Source of the DNA: Solirubrobacterales bacterium
GTDB taxonomy: Bacteria; Actinomycetota; Thermoleophilia; Solirubrobacterales; 70-9
DNA length: 54,461 nt
Reading direction: 5' to 3'
Assembly (NCBI GenBank): GCA_020438355.1
Contig: JAGQUT010000012.1
Location: 1-54,461, forward strand
A program made the position numbers and the translations under genes. Of the stretch, positions 15,212 to 23,647 are shown in pieces. The notes under the pieces are model-generated. The model saw nothing but the letters and a program-made list of their open reading frames with translations. It had not been told where the DNA came from and did not search any database. Each line of letters starts with the position of its first letter. Position 1 is the stretch's first letter.

Positions 15212-17560
15212 ATGCGCAGGGTCACCTTTTCCCGCAATTACACGATTTCGCTTTCGCGTACCTGCCAGTGCTACTGCAAGTACTGCGCCTTCGCGACCCA
15301 TCAGGCTCATGTCCATCCGCCCGAAGAGGTGGAACGCATGCTCGATGAAGCCGTCAGGCGGCGGGCCAAGGAGTTGCTCTTCCTGACCGGCGAGAAGCCG
15401 GAAGTGAACCCGGTCGTGAAGGGACAGCTGCGCTCCTGGGGCCACGAGGACTTCACCTCCTATGTTGTCTGGGCGTGCGAGCGCGCCCTTGAGCGGGGAA
15501 TCCTCCCTCACACCAACATCGGTGCCATCTCCCGGGAAGACATGGCCCGGCTGCGGGAAGTCACTGCGTCCCAGGGTCTGATGCTCGAGTCGGCCTCGGA
15601 GCGACTGATGAAGACGGTCCACGCGGGGTCACCTACCAAGCATCCGGCCCATCGCCTGGAGACCATCGAGGCCGCCGGCCAGCTCAAGGTTCCTTTCACC
15701 ACCGGCATCCTGGTCGGTATTGGCGAAACCCCGGAGGAGCGCATCGAGTCACTCAAGGCGATCGCGGCGCTTCAGCGGAAGTACGGCCACATCCAGGAAG
15801 TGATCATCCAGAACTTCGTGCCGCATCCCCGCTATTACGGCCAGGAGCCGGCAGATATTGCTGCCGCTGCCTCGGATCGCCGCTGGCGTGAGTCGGAGAC
15901 GGTGGTGAGCCTTGATTCCGGGATCGAGCCCGATGCTCCCGGGCAGCAGCTTGACGAGCAGGCAAGGCCCACGATCGCTCTGCCGGACTGGGCCTGCCCG
16001 GTTTCGATCGAAGACCTGAAGCACCTGATTCGGGAGACAGCCAGGCTGATGCCTGACGTCGGCGTCCAGGTGCCGCCCAACCTTTCCGACTGGTGGGCCG
16101 AACTGGTCGAGGCCGGGGCGACTGATCTCGGAGGCCTGTCGGCCAACGGCGATCACATCTCGCCTGAACATCCCTTCCCGAGTCCGAAGCAGGTCAGGGA
16201 GCAGCTGCACCCTCTCGGCTACGCGTTGACCGAGAGGCTCTGCGTCTACCCGCAGTACATGAACGCGGAATGGATGGAGCAGGGCGTTCTCGACGTGATC
16301 AAGCTCAAGTACTGGAGCTTCATTCCGCGCCTCGGTTCCGGCCGGGTGAGCGAAGAGAAGCTGGATCCGGGGCTCGCCATCGAGGCGATCGCCAAGGGTC
16401 GCCAGGGTGAAGAGTTGACCGAGGACGAGCTGACCGCGCTGTTCTCGGAGACCAGGCCCGAGGTGATCGAAGCGATGCGGGTCGCCGCAGACGGACTCCG
16501 CGCCGAGATCGCCGGAGACACGGCCACTTTCGTCGTCAACCGGAACATCAACTTCACCAACATCTGCACCGTCGGCTGCGCTTTCTGTGGGTTCGGTCAG
16601 GGCCGGCGCTCTCCGGACGCCTACGAGTCAACCGAGGAGGAGTTCATCGCCCGGGTCGAGGAAGCGGTCGATTTCGGTGCGACGGAGCTCTGCATGCAGG
16701 GGGGGATACATCCCGACCTTGATCTCGAGGCTTACGGCCGCTGGTTGAAGCTGGCAAAGCAGGTCGCCCCGGATATTCACCTGCATGCGTACTCGCCGAT
16801 GGAGATCAACCACATGTGTGAGGTGGAGGGTCTCGAGCCGGGAGAGGTGTTCGAGTACCTGATCGGCTGCGGACTCGGATCAACCCCCGGTACCGCCGCC
16901 GAGGTCCTTGATGACGGTGTCCGACAGCGGATTTCACCCAACAAGCTGCCCGCCGACCGCTGGGTGGAGATCATCGAGGCATCGCATCGGGCCGGACTGA
17001 AGTCCACTTCGACCGTCATGTTCGGCCACATCGAGGAGCCTCGCGAGCTGGCCCGTCACATGAAGGTGATCCGCGACCTCCAGGGTCGAACTGGAGGGAT
17101 CACCGAGTTCGTGCCCCTCAGCTTCATCCCCTTCAACACCCTTCTCGGCCGTACCCACGGTGTCGAAGAGATCTCTATAGAGGAGAACCTCAAACACACC
17201 GCTGCTTTCCGCCTCGCGCTGGGGAGGTCAGTGACGAACCTTCAGGCCAGCTGGGTGAAGATGGGGCTTCCCGGGGCGACCGAGGCCCTGAACTGGGGCG
17301 TGAACGATCTGGGTGGCACCCTGATGGAGGAGAGCATCTCCCGGATGGCCGGTTCGCAGCACGGAGTTCGGCTCGAAGTCGAGCAGCTCGTCGACGCCGC
17401 TCACAGGGCCGGTCGCCGGGCGGCCCAGCGGAACACCTCGTACGGGATCATCCGTGAGTTCCCCGACCCGGCTTCTTCTCCGCCGCCGGAACTCCTCATA
17501 GACCTTGCTCATCCCGGCGAAGAGCCGGTCGCCGGTCTGGTCGGAAGCGCCGCGGCATAG
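15212..17560 (+). CDS. fbiC: 7,8-didemethyl-8-hydroxy-5-deazariboflavin (FO) synthase, fused CofG-CofH
   Basis: 782 aa with two radical-SAM modules. The N-terminal CofG-like module has CX3CX2C at C18/C22/C25 and the second CofH-like module has it at C452/C456/C459 (CTVGCAFC). The fused arrangement is the bacterial FbiC form. It joins tyrosine and 5-amino-6-ribitylamino-uracil to make FO, the deazaflavin core of coenzyme F420. Other F420 genes lie convergently at 19160-22183. The start ATG at 15212 is close behind divergent cupredoxin. A zinc alcohol dehydrogenase follows after 17 nt on the same strand. Confidence 0.96.
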   Translation: MRRVTFSRNYTISLSRTCQCYCKYCAFATHQAHVHPPEEVERMLDEAVRRRAKELLFLTGEKPEVNPVVKGQLRSWGHEDFTSYVVWACERALERGILPHTNIGAISREDMARLREVTASQGLMLESASERLMKTVHAGSPTKHPAHRLETIEAAGQLKVPFTTGILVGIGETPEERIESLKAIAALQRKYGHIQEVIIQNFVPHPRYYGQEPADIAAAASDRRWRESETVVSLDSGIEPDAPGQQLDEQARPTIALPDWACPVSIEDLKHLIRETARLMPDVGVQVPPNLSDWWAELVEAGATDLGGLSANGDHISPEHPFPSPKQVREQLHPLGYALTERLCVYPQYMNAEWMEQGVLDVIKLKYWSFIPRLGSGRVSEEKLDPGLAIEAIAKGRQGEELTEDELTALFSETRPEVIEAMRVAADGLRAEIAGDTATFVVNRNINFTNICTVGCAFCGFGQGRRSPDAYESTEEEFIARVEEAVDFGATELCMQGGIHPDLDLEAYGRWLKLAKQVAPDIHLHAYSPMEINHMCEVEGLEPGEVFEYLIGCGLGSTPGTAAEVLDDGVRQRISPNKLPADRWVEIIEASHRAGLKSTSTVMFGHIEEPRELARHMKVIRDLQGRTGGITEFVPLSFIPFNTLLGRTHGVEEISIEENLKHTAAFRLALGRSVTNLQASWVKMGLPGATEALNWGVNDLGGTLMEESISRMAGSQHGVRLEVEQLVDAAHRAGRRAAQRNTSYGIIREFPDPASSPPPELLIDLAHPGEEPVAGLVGSAAA

Positions 17561-17577
17561 GAAGCGGGGGCCTGGAG

Positions 17578-18567
17578 TTGCGCGCCATGGTCCTCGAAGA
17601 GCAGCCCGGTCTTCTTTCCGAGGTGGACCTTCCCGTTCCAGATCCGGGTCCGGGCCAGCTGCTGATCCGTGTGCAGACCTGCGGAGTCTGCCGCACCGAT
17701 CTGCACATCGTTGACGGGGACCTGACCAAACCGAAACTGCCGCTGGTTCCCGGTCATCAGATCGTCGGCACCGTCGAAGCCTGCGGGCCAGGCTCCGACC
17801 GGTTCGTGAGCGGGGACCGGGTTGGCGTCCCCTGGCTTGGCTGGACCGACGGGACCTGCAGGTTCTGTCAGGAGGGACGCGAGAACCTCTGCGAAAGCGC
17901 CCGTTTCACCGGCTACGACATCGATGGCGGGTACGCGGAATTCGCCGTGGCCGACCAGCGCTTCTGCTTCCCGCTTCCGCAGACGATCGACGACCAGCAC
18001 GTGGCGCCGCTTCTATGTGCCGGCATGATCGGTTACAGGGCCCTGGAGATCGCCGGTGACGGTCAAAGGCTCGGCCTGTACGGGTTCGGCTCCTCTGCCC
18101 ACATCCTTTGCCAGATTGCCGCGGCGGAGGGTCGCCGGGTCTTCGCCTTCACCCGGCCCGGAGATGAGGCCGGTCAGCAGTTCGCCCTCTCGCTCGGGGC
18201 GGAATGGGCAGGAGGCTCTGACGAAACGCCGCCCGAGCCCCTGGATGCGGCGATCGTCTTTGCGCCGGTCGGGTCTCTGATGATCGACGCGCTGAGGGCC
18301 AGCGAACGTGGGGCCCGGGTCGTGAGCGCTGGGATCCACATGAGTGACATCCCCTCTTTCCCTTATGAGCTCCTCTGGGAGGAGCGGAGCCTTCACTCGG
18401 TAGCGAACCTGACCAGGGCCGACGGCACGGCCCTGCTTGAACTGGCGGCCCGGCACGGGGTGAAGCCGACGGTTGAATCGCTGCCAATTGAAAGCGCCAA
18501 CGAGGCTCTCGAACGGATCAGGTCAGGTGCCTCCGAGGGCTCGATCGTGCTGCGTGTAGACGGCTGA
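17578..18567 (+). CDS. Zinc-dependent alcohol dehydrogenase (MDR family)
   Basis: 329 aa from TTG at 17578; an ATG three codons on is an alternative. N-terminal catalytic domain with C38 (CGVCRTDLH) and H60 (PGHQIVG), a Rossmann domain with LYGFGSSAHI (about 162-172), and LLCAGMIGYRAL contributing the third zinc ligand. The structural-zinc loop reads TDGTCRFCQEGRENLC: Cys94, 97 and 105 are present but Asp91 stands where the first Cys is usual. It belongs to the AdhP/AdhA-like group that oxidises small alcohols. It lies 17 nt after fbiC; a functional tie to F420 is not evident. Confidence 0.88.
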   Translation: MRAMVLEEQPGLLSEVDLPVPDPGPGQLLIRVQTCGVCRTDLHIVDGDLTKPKLPLVPGHQIVGTVEACGPGSDRFVSGDRVGVPWLGWTDGTCRFCQEGRENLCESARFTGYDIDGGYAEFAVADQRFCFPLPQTIDDQHVAPLLCAGMIGYRALEIAGDGQRLGLYGFGSSAHILCQIAAAEGRRVFAFTRPGDEAGQQFALSLGAEWAGGSDETPPEPLDAAIVFAPVGSLMIDALRASERGARVVSAGIHMSDIPSFPYELLWEERSLHSVANLTRADGTALLELAARHGVKPTVESLPIESANEALERIRSGASEGSIVLRVDG

Positions 18568-18572
18568 CCGCG

Positions 18573-19136
18573 CTAGCTCGCGACCGTGTACTCGAGGGCC
18601 AGAGTCCCCTTCGGGAACTGGCGCAGGTCGGTCAGCTCGAGGTCACTGATCCTGGTTCCCGGCGTGAAGAAGGGCTTTCCGCCACCGATCGTCACGGGAG
18701 TGATCCAGGGACGGTAGACATCGATCTCGCCGATCTCGTCGAGCTGGGCCGAAAGCAGACCACCACCCACCTCGATGTCACCCTCGGTCGATCGCTTCAG
18801 CTCAAGGATCGCCTCCACGGCATCGCCTTCGATCAGATGGCAGCTCTCGTGAACTTCGGAAAGTGAACGGGACGCCACATACTTGGGGATGCGGGCCCAG
18901 GCTTCGGCGAACTCCACCTCGATCTCGTTGCCTTCTCCCGACTCGAGCAGGTCATGCCAGTAGGGAACCATCGCCTCATAGAGGCGCCGGCCCATCACGA
19001 TGGCATCGAGATCGCCGACCATCCCGTTCGCGAAGGAATGAAGTTCGGGCTCGGGGACCGACCACTCGATGCTGCCGTCGGCGTCCTCGTAGAAACCGTC
19101 CAGCGAAACCACGCCTGCCCTCACGAGTCTTCCCAT
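18573..19136 (-). CDS. DHFR/RibD_C-family reductase
   Basis: 187 aa. A dihydrofolate-reductase-like fold of the RibD C-terminal superfamily: VVSLDGFYEDADGSIEW near the N-terminus, DLDAIVMGRRLYEAM, and IEVGGGLLSAQL late (the NADPH-binding Gly turn). Members are NAD(P)H-dependent reductases of uncertain substrate. It lies 23 nt downstream of cofE on the same strand, so it is the probable last gene of the npdG-cofD-cofC-cofE operon. The context invites a role in F420 or deazaflavin chemistry, but the family is very broad and this is unproven. Confidence 0.8.
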   Translation of the reverse strand: MGRLVRAGVVSLDGFYEDADGSIEWSVPEPELHSFANGMVGDLDAIVMGRRLYEAMVPYWHDLLESGEGNEIEVEFAEAWARIPKYVASRSLSEVHESCHLIEGDAVEAILELKRSTEGDIEVGGGLLSAQLDEIGEIDVYRPWITPVTIGGGKPFFTPGTRISDLELTDLRQFPKGTLALEYTVAS

Positions 19137-19159
19137 CTCCTACCACCCCTTGGTTCTGA

Positions 19160-19912
19160 TCATCTGAACAGGTCATCGGCCGGGTCTCGCAGCTGGGCTG
19201 CGCAACCTGGGCCGTCATCTTCGGTCACGAAATGCCCGAGCCCCCTCAGGACAACTGCGGGAACTCCGTCGGTCTTGCTTCGAACCAGATCCGATGCCGC
19301 TGCGAGCTGGTCGGCAAGGCTGATCACGGTTGCAGTCAGTTCCCGGCCCCGCTGATCCTTCTCTCCGCGCCAGTCGTCGAGGGGCTGGATGCCGGCGCAG
19401 CCGATCGCGACCTCCACCTGGCCCTGCCGCCAGGCGCGGCCGAAACTGTCGGTGACCAGAACCGCAGTCCTGACCGAGGCCGCTGTTTCGAGCTCCACCC
19501 TGATGCGCCTTGCCGAGCCATCCGGATCGAGCGGCAGCAGGATCGCTTCGTCCTCTGCTCCAGTGTTTGACTGGTCGATGCCTGCGTTGGCGCAGATGAA
19601 GCCGTGACTCGTCTCAGTAATGAGGATGCCTCGTTCCTCGTCCACCCGGATCACGCTCCGGCTCTCGTCGAGAATGTGCTGGACGAGCCTCGGATCCTTG
19701 CCCGCCCGCGCAGCAAGGCTGACCGCTTCGGGACCGGGGTCGGTTTCATCGAGCCTCACCACCCGGCCCTCGGACTTCGAGACGATCTTCTGCGAGACGG
19801 CGATGATGTCCCCGTCTTCAAGCTGAATCTGCCCCGCAATGGCCTTGCCGATGTTGAAGGTCAGGGTGACCTCGGGAAGACCTTCAACCGGCAGTACGGT
19901 TGCCCCGCCCAT
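19160..19912 (-). CDS. cofE: F420-0:gamma-L-glutamyl ligase (CofE), single-domain form
   Basis: 250 aa covering only the CofE domain: ISQKIVSKSEGR, ETSHGFICANAGIDQSN, VLVTDSFGRAWRQGQVEVAIGCAGI and DWRGEKDQRGREL are family motifs. It adds the glutamate tail to F420-0. Mycobacterial FbiB carries an extra C-terminal flavin domain that reduces the dehydro-F420 intermediate; that domain is absent here. Start and the cofC stop overlap (TGATG). The glutamate-chain length made cannot be read from sequence. Confidence 0.94.
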   Translation of the reverse strand: MGGATVLPVEGLPEVTLTFNIGKAIAGQIQLEDGDIIAVSQKIVSKSEGRVVRLDETDPGPEAVSLAARAGKDPRLVQHILDESRSVIRVDEERGILITETSHGFICANAGIDQSNTGAEDEAILLPLDPDGSARRIRVELETAASVRTAVLVTDSFGRAWRQGQVEVAIGCAGIQPLDDWRGEKDQRGRELTATVISLADQLAAASDLVRSKTDGVPAVVLRGLGHFVTEDDGPGCAAQLRDPADDLFR

Positions 19913-20565
19913 CAGATGCCCAGCACTCCGGCGGTCCTGGGGGCCGGGTTGCCTCCCGCCGCACGCGCCATCTCGATTTTCGTGGTCAGGGCCACGATGT
20001 CGGCCGGGGTGTCGAGGTCCAGGGCCAGGCCTTCGACCTCTTCCGTCGCGTGGGGGATTCCCGCCTGCTTCGCGATTTCGAGGTGGCGCTCGCAGCTTCC
20101 TTCGCCGAATGAGGGGTCGATCGTGCCTGGTGGTCTCATCGCCAGAGAGTTTGTACCCGTTCCGTGACGATCGGGAACAACCACGAGGAATGGATCGGGG
20201 AGGCCGGTGACCAGGCTGTCGATTTCACGCGGTTCGAGCAGGGGGCAATCGCCGGGCAGAAGCACCGCGACTTCCGCTTCGACCCCTTTCGCCCGGTCGA
20301 TCCCGAGCAGAGCCGCTCCGTTGTGGCCAGCGTCGTCGGGGTCGTGGATCACTTCAGCCCCGAAACTCTCGGCGATCGAGGCAGCGGCGGGTTCGCCAGT
20401 GATCACCACGGTCAGGTCGACCTGACGGGCAGCGGTCACAGCTTCGAGTACGTCGCCAAGCATCGCCTCGACCAGCGCGAGCCTCCGTTCCTCCGGCACG
20501 GCCCCGGACATTCTCTGTTTCGCGGCTGTGAATCTCTTGGCGGTTACGATCGCGACCGTTTTCAC
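19912..20565 (-). CDS. cofC: Phosphoenolpyruvate/2-phospholactate guanylyltransferase (CofC/FbiD)
   Basis: 217 aa nucleotidyltransferase fold: N-terminal AKRFTAAKQRMSG, VLLPGDCPLLEPREID around 120 (the metal-binding DxP-like turn), and DRHGTGTNSLAMRPPG around 157. It makes the guanylated lactyl or enolpyruvyl donor used by CofD. ATGA overlap with cofD upstream and an overlapping stop-start with cofE downstream show tight coupling. In actinobacteria this enzyme uses PEP; which substrate is used here cannot be told by eye. Confidence 0.93.
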   Translation of the reverse strand: MKTVAIVTAKRFTAAKQRMSGAVPEERRLALVEAMLGDVLEAVTAARQVDLTVVITGEPAAASIAESFGAEVIHDPDDAGHNGAALLGIDRAKGVEAEVAVLLPGDCPLLEPREIDSLVTGLPDPFLVVVPDRHGTGTNSLAMRPPGTIDPSFGEGSCERHLEIAKQAGIPHATEEVEGLALDLDTPADIVALTTKIEMARAAGGNPAPRTAGVLGI

Positions 20566-21488
20566 GAGGCAGCCAGGGTCTCGCCGACCTTGATGACCGC
20601 CCGGGCCACTGTGGCGCGGCTCTCGGAGCTGTGCATGAACGTGGCAGTCGAGAAGGACCTCACCTCCGAGGGCGGCGGATCCGGATCTTCCGAGTCGTTG
20701 ATCATTGCGTCGATCACGCCCTGGTAGAGGGTGGCCACTCCGGCCGCCGTGGTCGGCCGGCCGATCGCCTTCATGAACAGGTCTGTGGGTCCCTTGACGA
20801 CCTTGCCGGCCACATAGGGGCTGACCGCCACCACCGGTGCCGCGGCTTCGATCATCGCCTGGCGTATTCCCGGCACGGCAAGGATCGGCCCGATGCTGAT
20901 CACCGGGTTGGAGGGTCCGATCACGATCAGGTCCGCCGAACTGATCGCCTCGATCAGCTCGGGGGTTGGTTCGGCTTCCTCGATTCCGTCGAGCTGGACG
21001 CCTTCAACCTCGGTCTGGCCGCCCTCGATGATCAGATACTCCTGCAGCCCGCGCCACTCCCCGCTGCTTTTGATCCGCGTGCGGACTGGCTGGTCAGACA
21101 TCGGCAGCACGGTGGCCCTGACTCCGAGCCCCCTCGTGATCTGCGCCTGGGCATCCGTCAGGCGTCCGCCTGAGGCCATGAAGTCCTTGCGGTAGAGGCA
21201 GGCGGCGAGGTCGAGGTTGGAGAGTCCGAACCAGTCGGGGGCTCCGAATCGTGCCATTCGCTGGAAGACGTCGAAACCATCGTCCTTGATGCCCCAGCCC
21301 CGCACTTCGTCCACCTGTCCGGACAGCCAGTAGGTGACCAGGTCCGGGTCGGGTGAGACGTAGACGCCGAGGGTCTCGATGTCGTCGCCGGTGTTGGCGA
21401 TCACGGTCAGCCCGTCGCCGACCACCGCCTGCATCCCGGCAGCAAGCTTGGCCCCGCCAGTGCCCCCGGCCAGCAGGGCGACCTTCAT
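20562..21488 (-). CDS. cofD: 2-phospho-L-lactate transferase (CofD/FbiA)
   Basis: 308 aa. N-terminal VALLAGGTGGAKLAAGM, NTGDDIETLGVYVSPDPD, DWFGLSNLDLAACLYR, and VIGPSNPVISIGPILAVPGIR are diagnostic of CofD. It transfers the phospholactyl or phosphoenolpyruvyl group to FO. The ATG directly abuts the NPDR stop (21488). Central gene of the F420 operon. Confidence 0.95.
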   Translation of the reverse strand: MKVALLAGGTGGAKLAAGMQAVVGDGLTVIANTGDDIETLGVYVSPDPDLVTYWLSGQVDEVRGWGIKDDGFDVFQRMARFGAPDWFGLSNLDLAACLYRKDFMASGGRLTDAQAQITRGLGVRATVLPMSDQPVRTRIKSSGEWRGLQEYLIIEGGQTEVEGVQLDGIEEAEPTPELIEAISSADLIVIGPSNPVISIGPILAVPGIRQAMIEAAAPVVAVSPYVAGKVVKGPTDLFMKAIGRPTTAAGVATLYQGVIDAMINDSEDPDPPPSEVRSFSTATFMHSSESRATVARAVIKVGETLAAS

Positions 21489-22183
21489 CAGAAAGTCTCG
21501 CCCTCGGGGAGGTTCGTGAACTTGAGCCCGGCGTGGGTCTTGTACCTGATGTTGACCGAGATCATCAGGGCGGTGATCTGTTCGACGATCCGCGAGATCT
21601 CGAGGGCGCCGGCATTTACCGGGCGCAGGCCTTCGATCCTCGAAATCAGTTCGGCGACCCTCGCCTTGTCGGCCTTCCTGTCGCCACAGACCGGCACGTC
21701 CTCGTCAAGGTCATGTGACAGGTCGGCGAGTCCGGGGGCGCTGACGGTGTGGAGAGCGGAGACCACAGTCACCCCGTCGGGGACCATCTCCTGCGCCTGT
21801 TCGGCCGCGGAGCCTTGCCAGACGCCGATCGTCCGGGTCGCCTTGCCACTGATCGCTGCGGCAAGAGGTACCGAGCAGTCGACCAGGATCTGACCTTCGG
21901 TCAGCGATCCCTTGAGATTGGTCAGGTACTCGGACTGGTTCCGGAAGGGAATGGTGAGAAAGACGATGTCGGCGGCTTTCGCGGCATCCTCGTTGGACAT
22001 GCCTTCGACCGTTCCACCCGTCTCTTCGGCGATCTTTGCCGCGGCCTCTGCCGCACGGCCGGCGTCACGAGAGCCGATCACGACCCTGGCGCCTCCGGCA
22101 GCCCAGCGTTTGGCGAGGCCGGAGCCGAGCGCTCCCGTTCCGCCGATTACAGGGATGACAGGTGATTCGCTGTTCTCGCTCAC
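21488..22183 (-). CDS. npdG: F420-dependent NADP oxidoreductase
   Basis: 231 aa from GTG at 22183, chosen because the Rossmann motif VIGGTGALGSGLAKRW follows within about 12 residues. The longer frame to 22831 runs antisense through the next gene and is not real. Dinucleotide-binding N-terminus, VVIGSRDAGRAAEAA, and LISRIEGLRPVNAGALEISRIVE at the C-terminus, as in Fno/NpdG. It exchanges hydride between F420H2 and NADP. First gene of the F420 operon; the divergent thioesterase starts 45 nt away. Confidence 0.9.
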   Translation of the reverse strand: MSENSESPVIPVIGGTGALGSGLAKRWAAGGARVVIGSRDAGRAAEAAAKIAEETGGTVEGMSNEDAAKAADIVFLTIPFRNQSEYLTNLKGSLTEGQILVDCSVPLAAAISGKATRTIGVWQGSAAEQAQEMVPDGVTVVSALHTVSAPGLADLSHDLDEDVPVCGDRKADKARVAELISRIEGLRPVNAGALEISRIVEQITALMISVNIRYKTHAGLKFTNLPEGETF

Positions 22184-22228
22184 GGGGTCGCAGTCTAGGT
22201 CAAGCCGCAGCCCAACTATTCTTGGCCC

Positions 22229-22600
22229 ATGTCGATTGCCGAGAAGACCGGGACCGAGCGCGAGGAAAACTTCACTGTCGAAGGGATGCTGATGACCGAC
22301 GTCGGCGGTCTTCTCGAGACCGGAGTCCTCTCGACTCCGGGGATGATCGGAATGATGGAGCGGAACTGTGCCCTTCTGGTCCAGGAGTTCCTGCCCGAAG
22401 GATCGGCCACGGTCGGCTTCGAGGTGAACGTCAAGCACGTCTCCGGTGCGGGTGAAGGGGCCGAGTGCACCGCCTGGGGTCGCCTCGACGAGGTGATCGA
22501 CGAGCGGAAGTTCCGTTTCTCGGTCGAGGTCCGCGAAGGCGACAGGGTCCTCGGAGTCGGAACCCACGAACGTCGCGCAATCACCTTCAACGTCGCGTGA
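22229..22600 (+). CDS. Hotdog-fold acyl-CoA thioesterase, FlK-like
   Basis: 123 aa single hotdog domain. It carries a putative Thr36-Glu44-His70 triad (STPGMIGMMER and VNVKHVSG) with exactly the 8- and 26-residue spacing of the fluoroacetyl-CoA thioesterase FlK, and ends in the family's GTHERRAI. The two Phe of the FlK lid that select fluorinated substrate correspond to Gly and Glu here, so a general short acyl-CoA thioesterase is more likely. It precedes HMG-CoA lyase by 10 nt and is probably co-transcribed. Confidence 0.85.
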   Translation: MSIAEKTGTEREENFTVEGMLMTDVGGLLETGVLSTPGMIGMMERNCALLVQEFLPEGSATVGFEVNVKHVSGAGEGAECTAWGRLDEVIDERKFRFSVEVREGDRVLGVGTHERRAITFNVA

Positions 22601-22610
22601 GCGGGAGGCG

Positions 22611-23573
22611 ATGGCTTTGAGTGAAGAGAACTTTCCTCGGTCGGTCAGAATCCGCGAGGTCGGACCCAGAGACGGCTTCCAGAACGAACCGGAAGTGATC
22701 CCGACCGAAGAGAAGATCCGGTTGATCAACATGCTCGGCCAGACCGGCCTGAGGCGGATCGAGGTCACATCCTTCGTTCGGCCCGACGTGATCCCGCAGC
22801 TCTCGGATGGGGTTGAAGTCCTGAACGGCATCGATCGTCCCGAAGGTGTCTCCTACTCGGTCCTGATCCCGAACCGTCGTGGGCTCGAGAACGCACTCGA
22901 TCTTCGCGGCCGCTTCGACGAGACCAACTTCTTCCTCTCCGCTTCCGAGACACACAACCGCAAGAACGTCAATCGCAGCGTCGAGGAGTCGATGAGCGGT
23001 CTTGAGGAGACAATCCCGGTGGCTGTGGAAGCCGGGCTCCGCTGCGAAGGGGTGATCTCCACTTCCTTCGGCTGTCCCTACGAAGGCGATGTGCCGGTCG
23101 AGAACGTGCTCGCGCTGGCCCTGCGGCTAGCCCGGGCGGGCTGCGTGGAGGTCGGATTCGGTGATACCACAGGCATGGCCAATCCCGTTCAGGTCCGGCG
23201 CTTCTTCTCGACGGTCCGCGAGCGCTTCAAGCAGGAGGGGCTGGGGGACACGGAGCTGACCGCGCACTTCCATGACACCCGCGGCCAGGGTCTCGCCAAT
23301 GTCCTCGCAGCGCTGGAGGAAGGCATCGACTCGTTCGAGTCGAGCTTCGGCGAGCTCGGTGGCTGTCCTGTTCCGCCCGGCGCAACCGGGAACATCGCAT
23401 CGGAAGACCTGATCTCCATGTTGGGCGAGATGGGCATCGAAACCGGGGTGGACCTGCCAAAGCTGATCGAGGTCTCGGCCGAGGTCCAGAAGGTACTCGG
23501 CCGACCTCTCGGTTCCCACGTCCTCAAGGCCGGACCCATTGACTGGAAGGACCTTTCCGAGCGGAATCCTTGA
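22611..23573 (+). CDS. Hydroxymethylglutaryl-CoA lyase
   Basis: 320 aa TIM-barrel of the DRE family. R20-D21 (GPRDGFQNE), VEVGFGDTTGMANP, H219/H221 in HFHDTRGQGLAN, and the GELGGCP..PGATGN block with the catalytic Cys are all present. It cleaves HMG-CoA to acetyl-CoA and acetoacetate in leucine or ketone-body catabolism. The acyl-CoA carboxylase and acetoacetyl-CoA synthetase downstream complete a plausible leucine/acetoacetate route. GGGAGG lies just before the ATG at 22611; an internal TTG at 22617 has better spacing. Confidence 0.93.
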   Translation: MALSEENFPRSVRIREVGPRDGFQNEPEVIPTEEKIRLINMLGQTGLRRIEVTSFVRPDVIPQLSDGVEVLNGIDRPEGVSYSVLIPNRRGLENALDLRGRFDETNFFLSASETHNRKNVNRSVEESMSGLEETIPVAVEAGLRCEGVISTSFGCPYEGDVPVENVLALALRLARAGCVEVGFGDTTGMANPVQVRRFFSTVRERFKQEGLGDTELTAHFHDTRGQGLANVLAALEEGIDSFESSFGELGGCPVPPGATGNIASEDLISMLGEMGIETGVDLPKLIEVSAEVQKVLGRPLGSHVLKAGPIDWKDLSERNP

Positions 23574-23647
23574 CGAGACGGTAGAGCGGCACTTAGAATT
23601 TGCGGATCGTCTATCTGGCCGGGAACAGCCGGCCACCAGGGAGAGTG

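Noticed and set aside
13857-22600. A fluoroacetate-resistance system (crcB pair plus FlK-like thioesterase)
   Set aside because: The genes are 8 kb apart and the thioesterase lacks the fluorine-selective lid residues.
22184-22831. Long N-terminal extension of NpdG
   Set aside because: It runs antisense through the thioesterase and HMG-CoA lyase genes.
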